Part shown: positions 22,412 to 31,339 of the stretch, piece by piece
How positions within the stretch are numbered: position 1 is the first letter of the stretch
How the letters are laid out: every line of letters starts with the position of its first letter
Source of the DNA: GCA-002697625 sp002697625
GTDB taxonomy: Bacteria; Bacteroidota; Bacteroidia; Flavobacteriales; BACL11
DNA: 64,000 nt
Direction: 5' to 3'
Assembly: GCA_964004625.1 (NCBI GenBank)
Contig: CAXFOB010000019.1
Coordinates: forward strand, 16,065-80,064
Program-made: the position numbers and the translations under genes
Notes under the pieces: model-generated
The model's input: the letters and a program-made list of their open reading frames with translations, nothing else
The model's database searches: none
What the model was told of the DNA's origin: nothing

Positions 22412-25348
22412 TTAATATCCAAAAATATCCTCTAAAGTTAAGAATTTTATTTCCCCATATTCTTTCAAAACATCCATGTCTAATTTTTCTTTGTCACCTA
22501 ATATCATTACAACTCTATTTTTACCAGCGACATAATTATTATGAAAATCAAGTAAAGTGGTCATATCAAAATTTTGAACTTTATTATAAATATCTTCTCT
22601 AAGATCATAATTTATTCCCATTTTCTGTGCTTTTTCGTACTCTGAAAGAATCTTAGATTTCGTCAACCTTTCCGTCCTTATTTTTTGCTCTATTCCTTCT
22701 TTAGCATTATTCATATTTTCATCTGCTTGGGGCATGTTCTCTAACAAGTCCGTCATACTATATAAAGCTTCTTGTAGTTTATCAGATTGAGTTCCCACGT
22801 AAGAAAATGAATAATGAGATTTATCTCCCTCCTTGGGAATTGAATAAGTACTATAAACAGAGTAAGCTAATGCTTTTGATTCTCTCATGTCTTGAAAAAC
22901 AATAGAACTCATTCCTCCTCCAAAATAAGAGTTGTGAAATTTGATTTTAGGAATATCTGTAATATTTAACAAACCTCCTTTTGCAAGTAATAATATTTCT
23001 GCTTGCTGCATTTCATAATCTACCACAAAAACTGTGGGAATATCCAAAGGTAATTCTTCATAACTTACTCCCTCCGGAATATCTTTTAGATTTGTATTAC
23101 TTGTATGATATGTATTTAAATTATTAGAAATCTCATTTATATTCTCAGGACCATAGTAGATAATTCTATGATTATAAGAAGATAGATTCTTAATCAAATC
23201 TAATAGTTCAGAAGATGTAACATTATTCAACTCTTCTTCAGACATTTTGTTTCTAAAAGCAGAATTTTCACCATGTTTAGCATAGTTCATCATAGCAGAC
23301 CACAAAATAGTTTGCTTATTTAGTTTTGCATCATTTCTTTCTTTCATTTTAGCTAGTTTCAAGTTAACTAAAGCATCCTCATCTGCTATAGCATTTGCCA
23401 AGATATTCTCAAATAGAACTAGTGAAGTTTCAAAATTAGATTGCAACCCACTTAATGTTACTTGAGTTTTATCCGATCCACAACTTACAGATAAGTCGCA
23501 ACCTAACTTGTAGAACTCTTGCTGAACCTCAGCTGGGGACAACTCTTCAGTCCCTAAAAATTTAAGGTAATCTGTTGCTAATTTTAACCTTTTTTCATGA
23601 TTAGTTCCCATGTCAACAATATAGTTCAACCTAAATCTTTCATTCTCTGTATTCTCTTTATATATCAATGAAACATCTCCTACAGTTGATTTCTTAATAT
23701 CTTCTTCAAAATTCAAGAATACTGGTTCAATATCCTTTACCTTTTCTTCTGACAAAGAAACCAAAAAATCAGATTGGTCCTCTCTATTTACACTTACAGG
23801 AGTAATAACCGGTTTTTCTACTTTAGGAATTGAAGTGTCTTCTCCATTTCTTTTGTACACAACTACAAAATTATCATCCGAATAATTTGCATTTGCAAAA
23901 TTGATAATATCTTGTTTTGTTATTTTCTCTAACTCAGACATTTCGTTTTGATGTTCACTCCAAGGTATATCTAATATAAAAGCATCCACAAATTCATTTG
24001 CTCTACCACTATTAGATTCCATCTTTTTAATCTGACTTAGTTTTAAATCTGAAAGAATAGCTCCAACTAACCAATCTGGGAAATTTCCAACTTTCACTTC
24101 CTTTATTTGAGATAATAACAAATCTTTTACTTCCTCTAAAGTTTGACCAGGTTTTGGACTACCATAAAAACCATGTATAGAATAATCTTTCATCACCATT
24201 GGAAAACAACCTCCTCCAATTACTTTCTGAGATTGATTTAAGTTAAGGTCAATTAAACCAGCAGAAGAATTAGACAAGACCATATCCATCATGGTTAACA
24301 GTCTTGATTGTTCTGTGTTTGCTCCATCAAAACGGAACCCTATATATAATCTTTCTGCCTCAGGACCCCAAACTTCTTTTTCTACAACAGCATTTAAATG
24401 AGATTCTTGAATTACATCAAAAGAAGGATCATCTTTTCTTTCAAATCCTCCCCAGTGTTTTTCTACTAATTGAATTGTTTCATCATAATCAAAATCTCCT
24501 GAAAGACAAATTGCCATATTATTTGGAACATAATATTTGTCAAAATACTTTCTGATTTCTAATAATGAAGGATTTTTAAGATGATCTATAGTCCCTATTG
24601 TGGTTTGTTGCCCGTACTGATGAGTTGGAAATAATCCGTCCAATAAAGCTTCAAACATTTTTCTACCATCATTATCTAAACCTCTATTTTTTTCTTCATA
24701 TACAGTTTCTAATTCAGTATGAAATAATCTAAAAACAGGATATCTAAACCTTTCCGCCTCTAACATTAACCACTTTTCAATCTGATTTGAAGGAATATCA
24801 TTTATATAAACAGTCTTTTCATTTGAAGTATAAGCATTTGTACCTTTTGCACCAAGACCCGTAACCATTTTATCATACTCATTTGCAATAGCAAATTTTG
24901 CAGCCTCTCCTGATATAGAATCAATTTGTGACCAGACCCTATCTCTATTAACAGTATCTGTCATATCAATTGATCTATATTCCTCATATAGAGATTCAAT
25001 CTTATCTAATAATGGTTTTTCCTTTTCAAAATCTAATGTTCCATAAATATCTGTTCCTTTAAATAACATATGCTCTAAATAATGAGCTAATCCAGTTGCA
25101 TCTTCAGGGTCATTTTTACTACCCGCTCTAACTGCTATATTAGTTTGAACTCTTGGAGCGTCTGCATAAGATGTTAAATATACTTTTAGGCCATTGTCTA
25201 GAGTATAAACCCTAGCATTTAAAGGGTCATTATCCACATATTCGTAATTATTTTCTGTTTTCATTTTTTCGTTGTTAATTGAACTAAAAGTTAAATAGCC
25301 AAGTGATATTAATACTAGTACAATTGTTAAAAATTTTTTAGTTTGCAT
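22412..25348 (-). CDS. M16 family zinc metallopeptidase, double-length
   Basis: The 978-residue product has a hydrophobic N-terminal segment (KFLTIVLVLISLGYLTFSS) that acts as signal or anchor. The inverted zinc motif HYLEHMLFKG (about residues 88-97) supplies HxxEH, with LETVYEEKNRG about 80 residues further as the expected third ligand. Both halves of the pitrilysin clamp are in one chain; the second half (GGMSSIVFQDMRESKALAYSVYSTY) lacks a zinc site, as expected. It probably degrades peptides in the periplasm or at the envelope. It lies between dnaX (16 bases upstream) and icd (28 bases downstream) on the same strand. Confidence 0.9.
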   Translation of the reverse strand: MQTKKFLTIVLVLISLGYLTFSSINNEKMKTENNYEYVDNDPLNARVYTLDNGLKVYLTSYADAPRVQTNIAVRAGSKNDPEDATGLAHYLEHMLFKGTDIYGTLDFEKEKPLLDKIESLYEEYRSIDMTDTVNRDRVWSQIDSISGEAAKFAIANEYDKMVTGLGAKGTNAYTSNEKTVYINDIPSNQIEKWLMLEAERFRYPVFRLFHTELETVYEEKNRGLDNDGRKMFEALLDGLFPTHQYGQQTTIGTIDHLKNPSLLEIRKYFDKYYVPNNMAICLSGDFDYDETIQLVEKHWGGFERKDDPSFDVIQESHLNAVVEKEVWGPEAERLYIGFRFDGANTEQSRLLTMMDMVLSNSSAGLIDLNLNQSQKVIGGGCFPMVMKDYSIHGFYGSPKPGQTLEEVKDLLLSQIKEVKVGNFPDWLVGAILSDLKLSQIKKMESNSGRANEFVDAFILDIPWSEHQNEMSELEKITKQDIINFANANYSDDNFVVVYKRNGEDTSIPKVEKPVITPVSVNREDQSDFLVSLSEEKVKDIEPVFLNFEEDIKKSTVGDVSLIYKENTENERFRLNYIVDMGTNHEKRLKLATDYLKFLGTEELSPAEVQQEFYKLGCDLSVSCGSDKTQVTLSGLQSNFETSLVLFENILANAIADEDALVNLKLAKMKERNDAKLNKQTILWSAMMNYAKHGENSAFRNKMSEEELNNVTSSELLDLIKNLSSYNHRIIYYGPENINEISNNLNTYHTSNTNLKDIPEGVSYEELPLDIPTVFVVDYEMQQAEILLLAKGGLLNITDIPKIKFHNSYFGGGMSSIVFQDMRESKALAYSVYSTYSIPKEGDKSHYSFSYVGTQSDKLQEALYSMTDLLENMPQADENMNNAKEGIEQKIRTERLTKSKILSEYEKAQKMGINYDLREDIYNKVQNFDMTTLLDFHNNYVAGKNRVVMILGDKEKLDMDVLKEYGEIKFLTLEDIFGY

Positions 25349-25364
25349 AATTAATTTTGTTTGG

Positions 25365-27104
25365 TTAATAGTCTGGATCTAGCCCTAATTTTTGCTGTAA
25401 TATTTTAAGTGAGGGATTTTCTTCTTTCATTTTTAAAAATTTATCTTTTGGAGTATAAGGGATATCTCTTTTTATATCTTCAGTTATATCTGTTGTTAAC
25501 TCAATAAAATCATTTTTTAATGATGTTCTTAAATAATCCATTAACTCTATTTTATTTTCCTCTAATATTTTTTGTTGTGCATCATTAGATATCTTGAGAT
25601 TTATCTTTATTTTATCTTGTAAATTCGGTACGGATGAACTTAAAGTAATGAAAAGATTTGTTTTTCCTTCTGCCTTTATTTTTTCTGTATATTCATACCA
25701 AACTTTTTGCATTTCAGAGTCAGAAAATGAAGATGATTTCTTAGAAATCACCTCTGAAACCTCTTCTTCTTTTTTATCCTTCATTATCTCAGAAAGAGAA
25801 AATGAACCTGACCTTACTTTTCTTTTGGGAGCATGTACTTCTTCAGGCGTCTCTTCTCGTAGATCTTCTTTTATTTGGGAAACCTGAGAGGTGGAAACTA
25901 AAGGAGCTCTATAATCTTTTGGTGAATGTTCTTCTGTAACAGAAGAAATATCACCATTAGCTTTACCTGGAGTTATTACTTGGCTATTATTGTTTTTTTT
26001 TTCAGTAGAAAACTTACCAATAGTTGCCATTTTAAGTAATGTAAGTTCTACCAAAAGACGTTTATTTTTACTTGCTCTGTATTCTACATCACATTTATTA
26101 CACATCCTAAGTCCTTTTAGTAAAAACGATAATTCACAATTTTTTGATTGATTTAAATATTTCTCTTTTAAATCGTCTCCTTTATCTAATAAAATAACAG
26201 TCTGAGAGTCTTTACAAACAAGTAAATCCCTAAAGTGACTTGCTAATCCCATAATAAATTGATGAGCATCAAAGCCATTTAAAAGAATCTCATTTATAGT
26301 TAGCATTACTCGAGAAAAATCATTATCAATTATCTGATCTGTTATTTTTAAGAAGTAATCATGATCTAAAATATTTAGATTTTCTATAACACTTTTATAG
26401 GTTAATGTTAAATCTGTAGAATCCACTAACCTATCGAACATTGACAAAGAATCTCTCAACGAACCTCCTGCTTTTTGAGCTATAATATGTAATGCGTCTT
26501 GTTCTGATCGTATTCCTTCCTGATTTGAAACATATTCAAGATGAGATATAATATCCTTCATACCAATACTTTTAAAATCAAAAATTTGGCAACGGGATAA
26601 TATTGTAGGTATAATTTTATGTTTTTCTGTAGTAGCTAAAATAAATATAGCGTGTTGAGGAGGTTCTTCTAATGTTTTCAGAAAAGCATTAAAAGCTGAT
26701 GAAGTCAACATATGAACCTCATCTATAATATAAATGCTATACTCTCCTATCTGAGGAGCAAACCTTACTTGGTCTACCAAACTTCTAATATCATCAACCG
26801 AATTATTTGAAGCAGCGTCTAACTCATGTATATTAAAGGAATGATTTTCATTAAAAGACAGGCAAGACTCACATTTGTTGCATGGATCACCGTTTTCACT
26901 TAAATTTAAGCAATTTATTGTCTTTGCTAAAATACGTGCACAAGTTGTTTTGCCAACACCTCTTGGACCGCAGAACAAAAAAGAATGAGCTAAATGATTG
27001 TTTTTTATAGCCATAGACAATGTATTTGTTATAGCAGACTGCCCAACTACATCGTTAAATGTAGATGGTCTATATTTCCTAGCAGATACTATAAAATCAC
27101 TCAT
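25365..27104 (-). CDS. dnaX: DNA polymerase III subunit gamma/tau
   Basis: The 579-residue protein is the clamp-loader motor. Walker A GPRGVGKT is at 46-53, zinc cysteines are at 65, 75, 78 and 81 (CNKCESC), then YIIDEVHMLTSSAFNAFLKTLEEPP (Walker B) and the SRC motif in ILSRCQIFDF. The region after about 370 is low-complexity and charged (VHAPKRKVRSG, SDSEMQKVW), leading to a C-terminal domain likely to contact the polymerase. I see no obvious internal frameshift signal for a short gamma form. A consensus TAGATTTG box precedes it, divergent from rpsF. Confidence 0.95.
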   Translation of the reverse strand: MSDFIVSARKYRPSTFNDVVGQSAITNTLSMAIKNNHLAHSFLFCGPRGVGKTTCARILAKTINCLNLSENGDPCNKCESCLSFNENHSFNIHELDAASNNSVDDIRSLVDQVRFAPQIGEYSIYIIDEVHMLTSSAFNAFLKTLEEPPQHAIFILATTEKHKIIPTILSRCQIFDFKSIGMKDIISHLEYVSNQEGIRSEQDALHIIAQKAGGSLRDSLSMFDRLVDSTDLTLTYKSVIENLNILDHDYFLKITDQIIDNDFSRVMLTINEILLNGFDAHQFIMGLASHFRDLLVCKDSQTVILLDKGDDLKEKYLNQSKNCELSFLLKGLRMCNKCDVEYRASKNKRLLVELTLLKMATIGKFSTEKKNNNSQVITPGKANGDISSVTEEHSPKDYRAPLVSTSQVSQIKEDLREETPEEVHAPKRKVRSGSFSLSEIMKDKKEEEVSEVISKKSSSFSDSEMQKVWYEYTEKIKAEGKTNLFITLSSSVPNLQDKIKINLKISNDAQQKILEENKIELMDYLRTSLKNDFIELTTDITEDIKRDIPYTPKDKFLKMKEENPSLKILQQKLGLDPDY

Positions 27105-27130
27105 TCTAATTAGATAAAAATAACGAATTA

Positions 27131-27138
27131 CAAATCTA
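27131..27138 (-). promoter_or_regulatory. Promoter -7 box for dnaX
   Basis: The minus strand reads TAGATTTG, matching TAnnTTTG, ending 26 bases before the dnaX ATG at 27104. Confidence 0.5.
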
Positions 27139-27217
27139 ATATTTAAGATGAGAAAAGAGCTGTATTTTTCAAAAAAAATATTTTTTGAATTCGACTACCT
27201 GTTTTAAATAGAATTAC

Positions 27218-27225
27218 TAAGTTTG
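27218..27225 (+). promoter_or_regulatory. Promoter -7 box for the rpsF operon
   Basis: TAAGTTTG matches TAnnTTTG and is followed by GCAGAC, a pattern also seen before purB. It lies 41 bases upstream of the rpsF ATG. Confidence 0.55.
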
Positions 27226-27266
27226 CAGACCTTTTTAAAAATGAATATTAACTAAAAAAAAGAACA

Positions 27267-27617
27267 ATGAATCATTACGAAACTGTTTTCATTATGAATC
27301 CCGTTTTATCTGAAGACCAGGTAAAGGAAACAGTAAAAAGATACACTTCTTATTTAAAAAGCAATAATGCTGAGATTGTATCGGAGGAGAATTGGGGACT
27401 TAAGAAATTAAAGTATGCCATTCAAAAAAAGAAATCAGGTTTTTATTACCTGATTGAGTATAAAGCTAACGGAGCTATTTTATCTAACATGGATGTAGAA
27501 TTTAAAAGAGATGAAACAGTATTAAGATGGCTAACAGTAAAATTAGATAAATTTGCTGCTGAATATGCCGTTAGAAGAAGAAATAGACTAAGTGAAACTA
27601 AAAAATCTGCAGAATAA
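27267..27617 (+). CDS. rpsF: 30S ribosomal protein bS6
   Basis: The 116-residue protein begins MNHYETVFIMNPVLSEDQV and contains ENWGLKKLKYAIQKKKSGFYYLIEYKA and LRWLTVKLDKFA, all standard for bS6. It binds the central domain of 16S rRNA together with bS18. It starts the rpsF-rpsR-rplI operon, and its TAA overlaps the rpsR ATG by one base, which supports coupled synthesis. Confidence 0.97.
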   Translation: MNHYETVFIMNPVLSEDQVKETVKRYTSYLKSNNAEIVSEENWGLKKLKYAIQKKKSGFYYLIEYKANGAILSNMDVEFKRDETVLRWLTVKLDKFAAEYAVRRRNRLSETKKSAE

Positions 27618-27889
27618 TGGCAAGAAATAAAACAGAAATTAGATATCTTTCTCCTGTAGATATCGACAAAAGAAGAAAGGAAAAATACTGTCGTTTTAAA
27701 AAGATGGGGATTACCTATATTGATTACAAAGATCCAGATTTTTTAATGAGATTTTTAAATGATCAAGGTAAAATTTTACCTAGAAGAATAACAGGAACAT
27801 CTTTAAAATACCAAAGAAGATTAGCGACAGCTGTAAAAAGATGTAGGCAATTAGCCTTATTACCTTACGTAGGAGATAATTTAAAATAA
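27617..27889 (+). CDS. rpsR: 30S ribosomal protein bS18
   Basis: The 90-residue protein has YCRFKKMGITYIDYKDPDFLMRFLNDQGKILPRRITGTSLKYQRRLATAVKRCRQLALLPY, nearly invariant in bS18. It pairs with bS6 on the small subunit. Only one cysteine-based site (YCRF) remains near the N-terminus, so no complete zinc knuckle is visible. It is translationally coupled to rpsF; no single-strand-binding-protein gene is inserted between them, unlike in many Firmicutes. Confidence 0.97.
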   Translation: MARNKTEIRYLSPVDIDKRRKEKYCRFKKMGITYIDYKDPDFLMRFLNDQGKILPRRITGTSLKYQRRLATAVKRCRQLALLPYVGDNLK

Positions 27890-27911
27890 CAACCCTTAAA
27901 TACTTATAAAA

Positions 27912-28346
27912 ATGAATATTATATTATTAGAAAATATTGAGAAAGTAGGTTTTAAGGATGAAATTATAACTGTAAAAAATGGTTATGGTAGAAATTTTTT
28001 AATTCCTCAAGGAAAAGCTATTTTAGCTACTGATTCTGCTGTTAAGGTTTTAGAAGAAAAACTAAGACAACAAGCTAAAAAAGAAGAAAAAGTAATTGCT
28101 GATGCTAATGTAACTGCGGAAACTTTAAAAGAATTAGATATTAAAATTAAAGCTAAGATTTCAAGCGGAACAAAACTTTTCGGTAAAATCACTCTAGCTC
28201 AGTTTATGTCTGCTATTGATGGAATAGAGATTGATAAAAGCTTTGTTAACATTCCTTCTGCAAAAGAAATTGGAAAGTATGAAGCTACCATCAGACTACA
28301 TAGAACAGTTACTGTAACCGTTCCTTTTGAAGTAATTGCAGAGTAA
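27912..28346 (+). CDS. rplI: 50S ribosomal protein bL9
   Basis: The 144-residue protein begins MNIILLENIEKVGFKDEIITVKNGYGRNFLIPQGKA, the conserved N-terminal domain of bL9. A helical connector (EKLRQQAKKEEKVIADAN) leads to the C-terminal domain. It binds 23S rRNA at the base of the L1 stalk. It is the last gene of the operon, 22 bases after rpsR, and ends at a strong hairpin terminator. Confidence 0.96.
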   Translation: MNIILLENIEKVGFKDEIITVKNGYGRNFLIPQGKAILATDSAVKVLEEKLRQQAKKEEKVIADANVTAETLKELDIKIKAKISSGTKLFGKITLAQFMSAIDGIEIDKSFVNIPSAKEIGKYEATIRLHRTVTVTVPFEVIAE

Positions 28347-28366
28347 ATTACTAGAAAATAATATTG

Positions 28367-28395
28367 AAAAATCCCGTTATTCGGGATTTTTTATT
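28367..28395 (+). terminator. Terminator of the rpsF-rpsR-rplI operon
   Basis: AAAATCCCG (28368-28376) pairs with CGGGATTTT (28382-28390) around a five-base loop and is followed by TT and further A/T. It is a classic intrinsic terminator 20 bases after the rplI stop. Confidence 0.88.
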
Positions 28396-28431
28396 GATTC
28401 TATTTTTTAACATATAGTCGCTTACTTTTAT

Positions 28432-28439
28432 TATATTTG
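28432..28439 (+). promoter_or_regulatory. Promoter -7 box for the aconitase gene
   Basis: TATATTTG, a match to TAnnTTTG, followed by CAATAC; it ends 29 bases before the aconitase ATG. Confidence 0.55.
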
Positions 28440-28468
28440 CAATACTAATTAAAAACCAAATTTAGAGT

Positions 28469-30736
28469 ATGGCATTTGATATTGAAATGATTAGAAGGGT
28501 ATACAAAAAGTACCCATTAGCGATAGAAGCAGCAAGAAAAATAACAGGAAAACCACTAACATTATCAGAAAAGATATTATATACACATCTTTGGAATGGA
28601 GATACAGAAAAATCATTTACAAGAGGTGAAGATTATGTTGACTTTGCCCCAGATAGAGTTGCTATGCAAGATGCTACTGCTCAAATGGCGTTACTCCAAT
28701 TCATGCAAGCTGGAAAAAATAAAGTTGCTGTACCTTCAACCACTCATGCTGATCATTTAATTCAAGCTAAATTAGGAGCTAGTAAAGATTTACAAGAAGG
28801 AATTAATCAGAATAATGAAGTGTTTAATTTTCTTTCATCTGTTTGTAATAAATACGGAATTGGTTTTTGGAAACCAGGAGCTGGAATTATCCATCAAGTA
28901 GTATTAGAAAATTATGCGTTCCCAGGAGGAATGATGATTGGAACAGATTCTCACACTGTAAATGCAGGCGGACTAGGGATGGTAGCGATTGGCGTTGGTG
29001 GAGCGGACGCAGTAGATGTAATGGCAGGTATGCCATGGGAACTAAAATTCCCTAAATTGATTGGAGTTAGGCTAACTGGAAAACTAAATGGATGGACAGC
29101 TCCCAAGGATGTAATCTTGAAAGTAGCTGGAATCCTTACCGTAAAAGGAGGGACAGGTTGTATTGTTGAGTATTTTGGAGAAGGTGCTACATCTTTATCT
29201 TGTACAGGTAAAGGAACAATTTGTAATATGGGAGCAGAGATTGGAGCGACAACTTCTACTTTTGGATATGACGCAAGTATGGAAAGATATTTAAGATCAA
29301 CTGATAGAGATGATGTAGCAGACGCTGCAAGCGAAATAAAAGAACACTTAACTGGAGATGAAGAAGTTTACTTAAATCCTGAACAATATTTTGATCAAGT
29401 AATTGAGATTAACCTAGATGAGTTAACTCCTCATTTAAACGGCCCGTTTACTCCAGACTTAGCAACACCTATTGCTAAAATGCATGATAAAGCAATTGCT
29501 AATGATTGGCCTCTAGATATTGAATGGGCGTTAATAGGATCTTGTACTAACTCATCATATGAAGATTTAACAAGAGCAGCTTCTATTGTTGAAGATGCGG
29601 TAATCAAAGGAATAAAACCAAAAGCAATATTAGGAATCAATCCAGGATCCGAGCAAGTAAGATACACCGCAGAAAGAGATGGATTAATGGATACTTTTAA
29701 TAAATTTGAATCTACTAGGATTTTTACAAATGCTTGCGGACCTTGTATAGGACAATGGGATCGAGAAGGAGCAGCAAAGAAAGAAAAAAATTCTATCGTT
29801 CATTCATTCAACAGAAACTTCGCAAAAAGAGCGGATGGAAACCCTAACACACATGCCTTTGTAGCTTCTCCAGAAATGGTAGCTGCGATCGCAATATCTG
29901 GAAGATTAGATTTTAACCCAATTACAGATACGCTGATAAATAAAAATGGAGAACAGGTGAGATTAAATGAACCAATAGGTCATGAATTACCTCCAAATGG
30001 TTTTGATGTAGAAGATAACGGATACCAAGCACCTGCTGAAGACGGGAGTGATATAGAGGTAATTGTAAATCCTGAATCTAACAGATTACAACTATTAACA
30101 CCTTTTCAGCCTTGGAATGGAGAAAATATTTTAGGCGCAAAACTCCTTATAAAAGCAAAAGGGAAATGTACTACTGATCACATCTCTATGGCAGGTCCAT
30201 GGTTAAAATACAGAGGTCATTTGGATAATATTTCAAATAACTGTTTAATCGGTGCAGTAAATGCATTTGGAGAAGAAACAAATGCAGTTGTTAATCAAAT
30301 CAATGGTGAAGTGGATGAAGTTCCGAATGTAGCAAGAGAATATAAAGCAGCTGGAATTGATACTATTGTAGTAGGTGACCATAATTATGGAGAAGGATCA
30401 TCAAGAGAACACGCTGCTATGGAGCCAAGACATTTAGGTGTAAGAGCAGTAATAGTAAAATCCTTTGCTAGAATACATGAAACAAACTTGAAAAAACAAG
30501 GTATGTTAGGATTAACATTTGCAAATGAATCTGATTATGATTTAATAAAAGAAGATGATACTTTCAACTTTTGTGATTTAACTGAATTTTCAGAAGGGAA
30601 ACAATTAACCTTAGAAATTATACATGCCGACGGCACAACTAATACTATCATGTTGAACCATACTTATAATGACGCTCAAATTGATTGGTTTAAAGCTGGA
30701 TCAGCTCTTAACTTAATAAGGAAACAAAATTCTTAA
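28469..30736 (+). CDS. acnA: Aconitate hydratase, mitochondrial-like type
   Basis: The 755-residue enzyme isomerises citrate to isocitrate through a 4Fe-4S cluster. The cluster cysteines are C359 (IGSCTNSSYEDL) and C423/C426 (NACGPCIGQWDREG). Other landmarks are IGTDSHTVNAGGLGM, KGKCTTDHISMAGPWLKYRGHLDNIS, and the swivelling C-terminal domain with DHNYGEGSSREHAAMEPRHLG. Length and N-terminus (MAFDIEMIRRVYKKYP) match the mitochondrial-like aconitases common in Bacteroidota rather than E. coli AcnB. It is transcribed alone. The gene symbol is by convention; acn would serve equally well. Confidence 0.95.
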   Translation: MAFDIEMIRRVYKKYPLAIEAARKITGKPLTLSEKILYTHLWNGDTEKSFTRGEDYVDFAPDRVAMQDATAQMALLQFMQAGKNKVAVPSTTHADHLIQAKLGASKDLQEGINQNNEVFNFLSSVCNKYGIGFWKPGAGIIHQVVLENYAFPGGMMIGTDSHTVNAGGLGMVAIGVGGADAVDVMAGMPWELKFPKLIGVRLTGKLNGWTAPKDVILKVAGILTVKGGTGCIVEYFGEGATSLSCTGKGTICNMGAEIGATTSTFGYDASMERYLRSTDRDDVADAASEIKEHLTGDEEVYLNPEQYFDQVIEINLDELTPHLNGPFTPDLATPIAKMHDKAIANDWPLDIEWALIGSCTNSSYEDLTRAASIVEDAVIKGIKPKAILGINPGSEQVRYTAERDGLMDTFNKFESTRIFTNACGPCIGQWDREGAAKKEKNSIVHSFNRNFAKRADGNPNTHAFVASPEMVAAIAISGRLDFNPITDTLINKNGEQVRLNEPIGHELPPNGFDVEDNGYQAPAEDGSDIEVIVNPESNRLQLLTPFQPWNGENILGAKLLIKAKGKCTTDHISMAGPWLKYRGHLDNISNNCLIGAVNAFGEETNAVVNQINGEVDEVPNVAREYKAAGIDTIVVGDHNYGEGSSREHAAMEPRHLGVRAVIVKSFARIHETNLKKQGMLGLTFANESDYDLIKEDDTFNFCDLTEFSEGKQLTLEIIHADGTTNTIMLNHTYNDAQIDWFKAGSALNLIRKQNS

Positions 30737-30877
30737 TAAATTTATAACTATAGAGGATTATATTTTTTTATCAAATTCTAAGGTTAACTTATATTTCTAT
30801 TTACTGGATTATTACTTAGTCAAGATGGTAGAAAAGCTATTATCACTCATTCAAAAGAAAATATCAAAACAGAAATT

Positions 30878-31327
30878 CTAATAAACAGGAATTTCCTCTA
30901 AAAAAGTGACTGCATTAGTGTCATAATCCATACTACAACAATAGTGTTTCATACCATTTGTTACAATTAGGTATTGAACTTTTAATTTTGAGTTATATTT
31001 TGCAATTTGATAAAATGTATCTTGTGTAATTTTAACCTCAGGTGCTTTACATTCTATAATTATATTTGGATTACCATCTGTATTATATAGTACAATATCA
31101 GCTCTGCTTTTTAACGAGTTATATTTTACCATTTTTTCTATCCCCATTAATCCTAAAGGATATTTCTTCTCTTTATTTAAGTAATGAATAAAATTTTGTC
31201 TTACCCATTCTTCAGGAGTTAGTAATAAATATTTTTTTCTTACAACATCAAAAATATGTGTTTTTTGTTGAACCACTTTCAATTTGAGTTTGTAAATTGG
31301 CAGACTTAAAATTGGTAATTTTTTCAC
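30878..31327 (-). CDS. HsdR N-terminal-like (HSDR_N) nuclease-fold protein
   Basis: The 149-residue protein is a stand-alone version of the type I restriction R-subunit N-terminal domain. TPEEWVRQNFIHYLNKEKKYPLGLMGIEK is followed by SRADIVLYNTDGNPNIIIECKAPEVKI. D in RADIV, E in IECK and the following K make a PD-(D/E)xK-type active site. No hsdM or hsdS genes are nearby, and the protein regularly occurs alone in Bacteroidota, so restriction is unlikely; the role is unknown. Its start codon is only 12 bases from the divergent holA start. The 141 bases after its stop, up to the aconitase gene, hold no gene I can support. Confidence 0.8.
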   Translation of the reverse strand: MKKLPILSLPIYKLKLKVVQQKTHIFDVVRKKYLLLTPEEWVRQNFIHYLNKEKKYPLGLMGIEKMVKYNSLKSRADIVLYNTDGNPNIIIECKAPEVKITQDTFYQIAKYNSKLKVQYLIVTNGMKHYCCSMDYDTNAVTFLEEIPVY

Positions 31328-31339
31328 ACTTCAAATTAA

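Noticed and set aside
30737..30877. Short frame of about 18 residues (from ATG 30825) between aconitase and the HsdR_N-type gene
   Set aside because: No promoter box, no coupling and no recognisable sequence; it is probably chance in AT-rich spacer DNA.
30878..31327. Restriction-modification system
   Set aside because: Only an HsdR N-terminal-like domain is present; no helicase, methyltransferase or specificity gene lies nearby.
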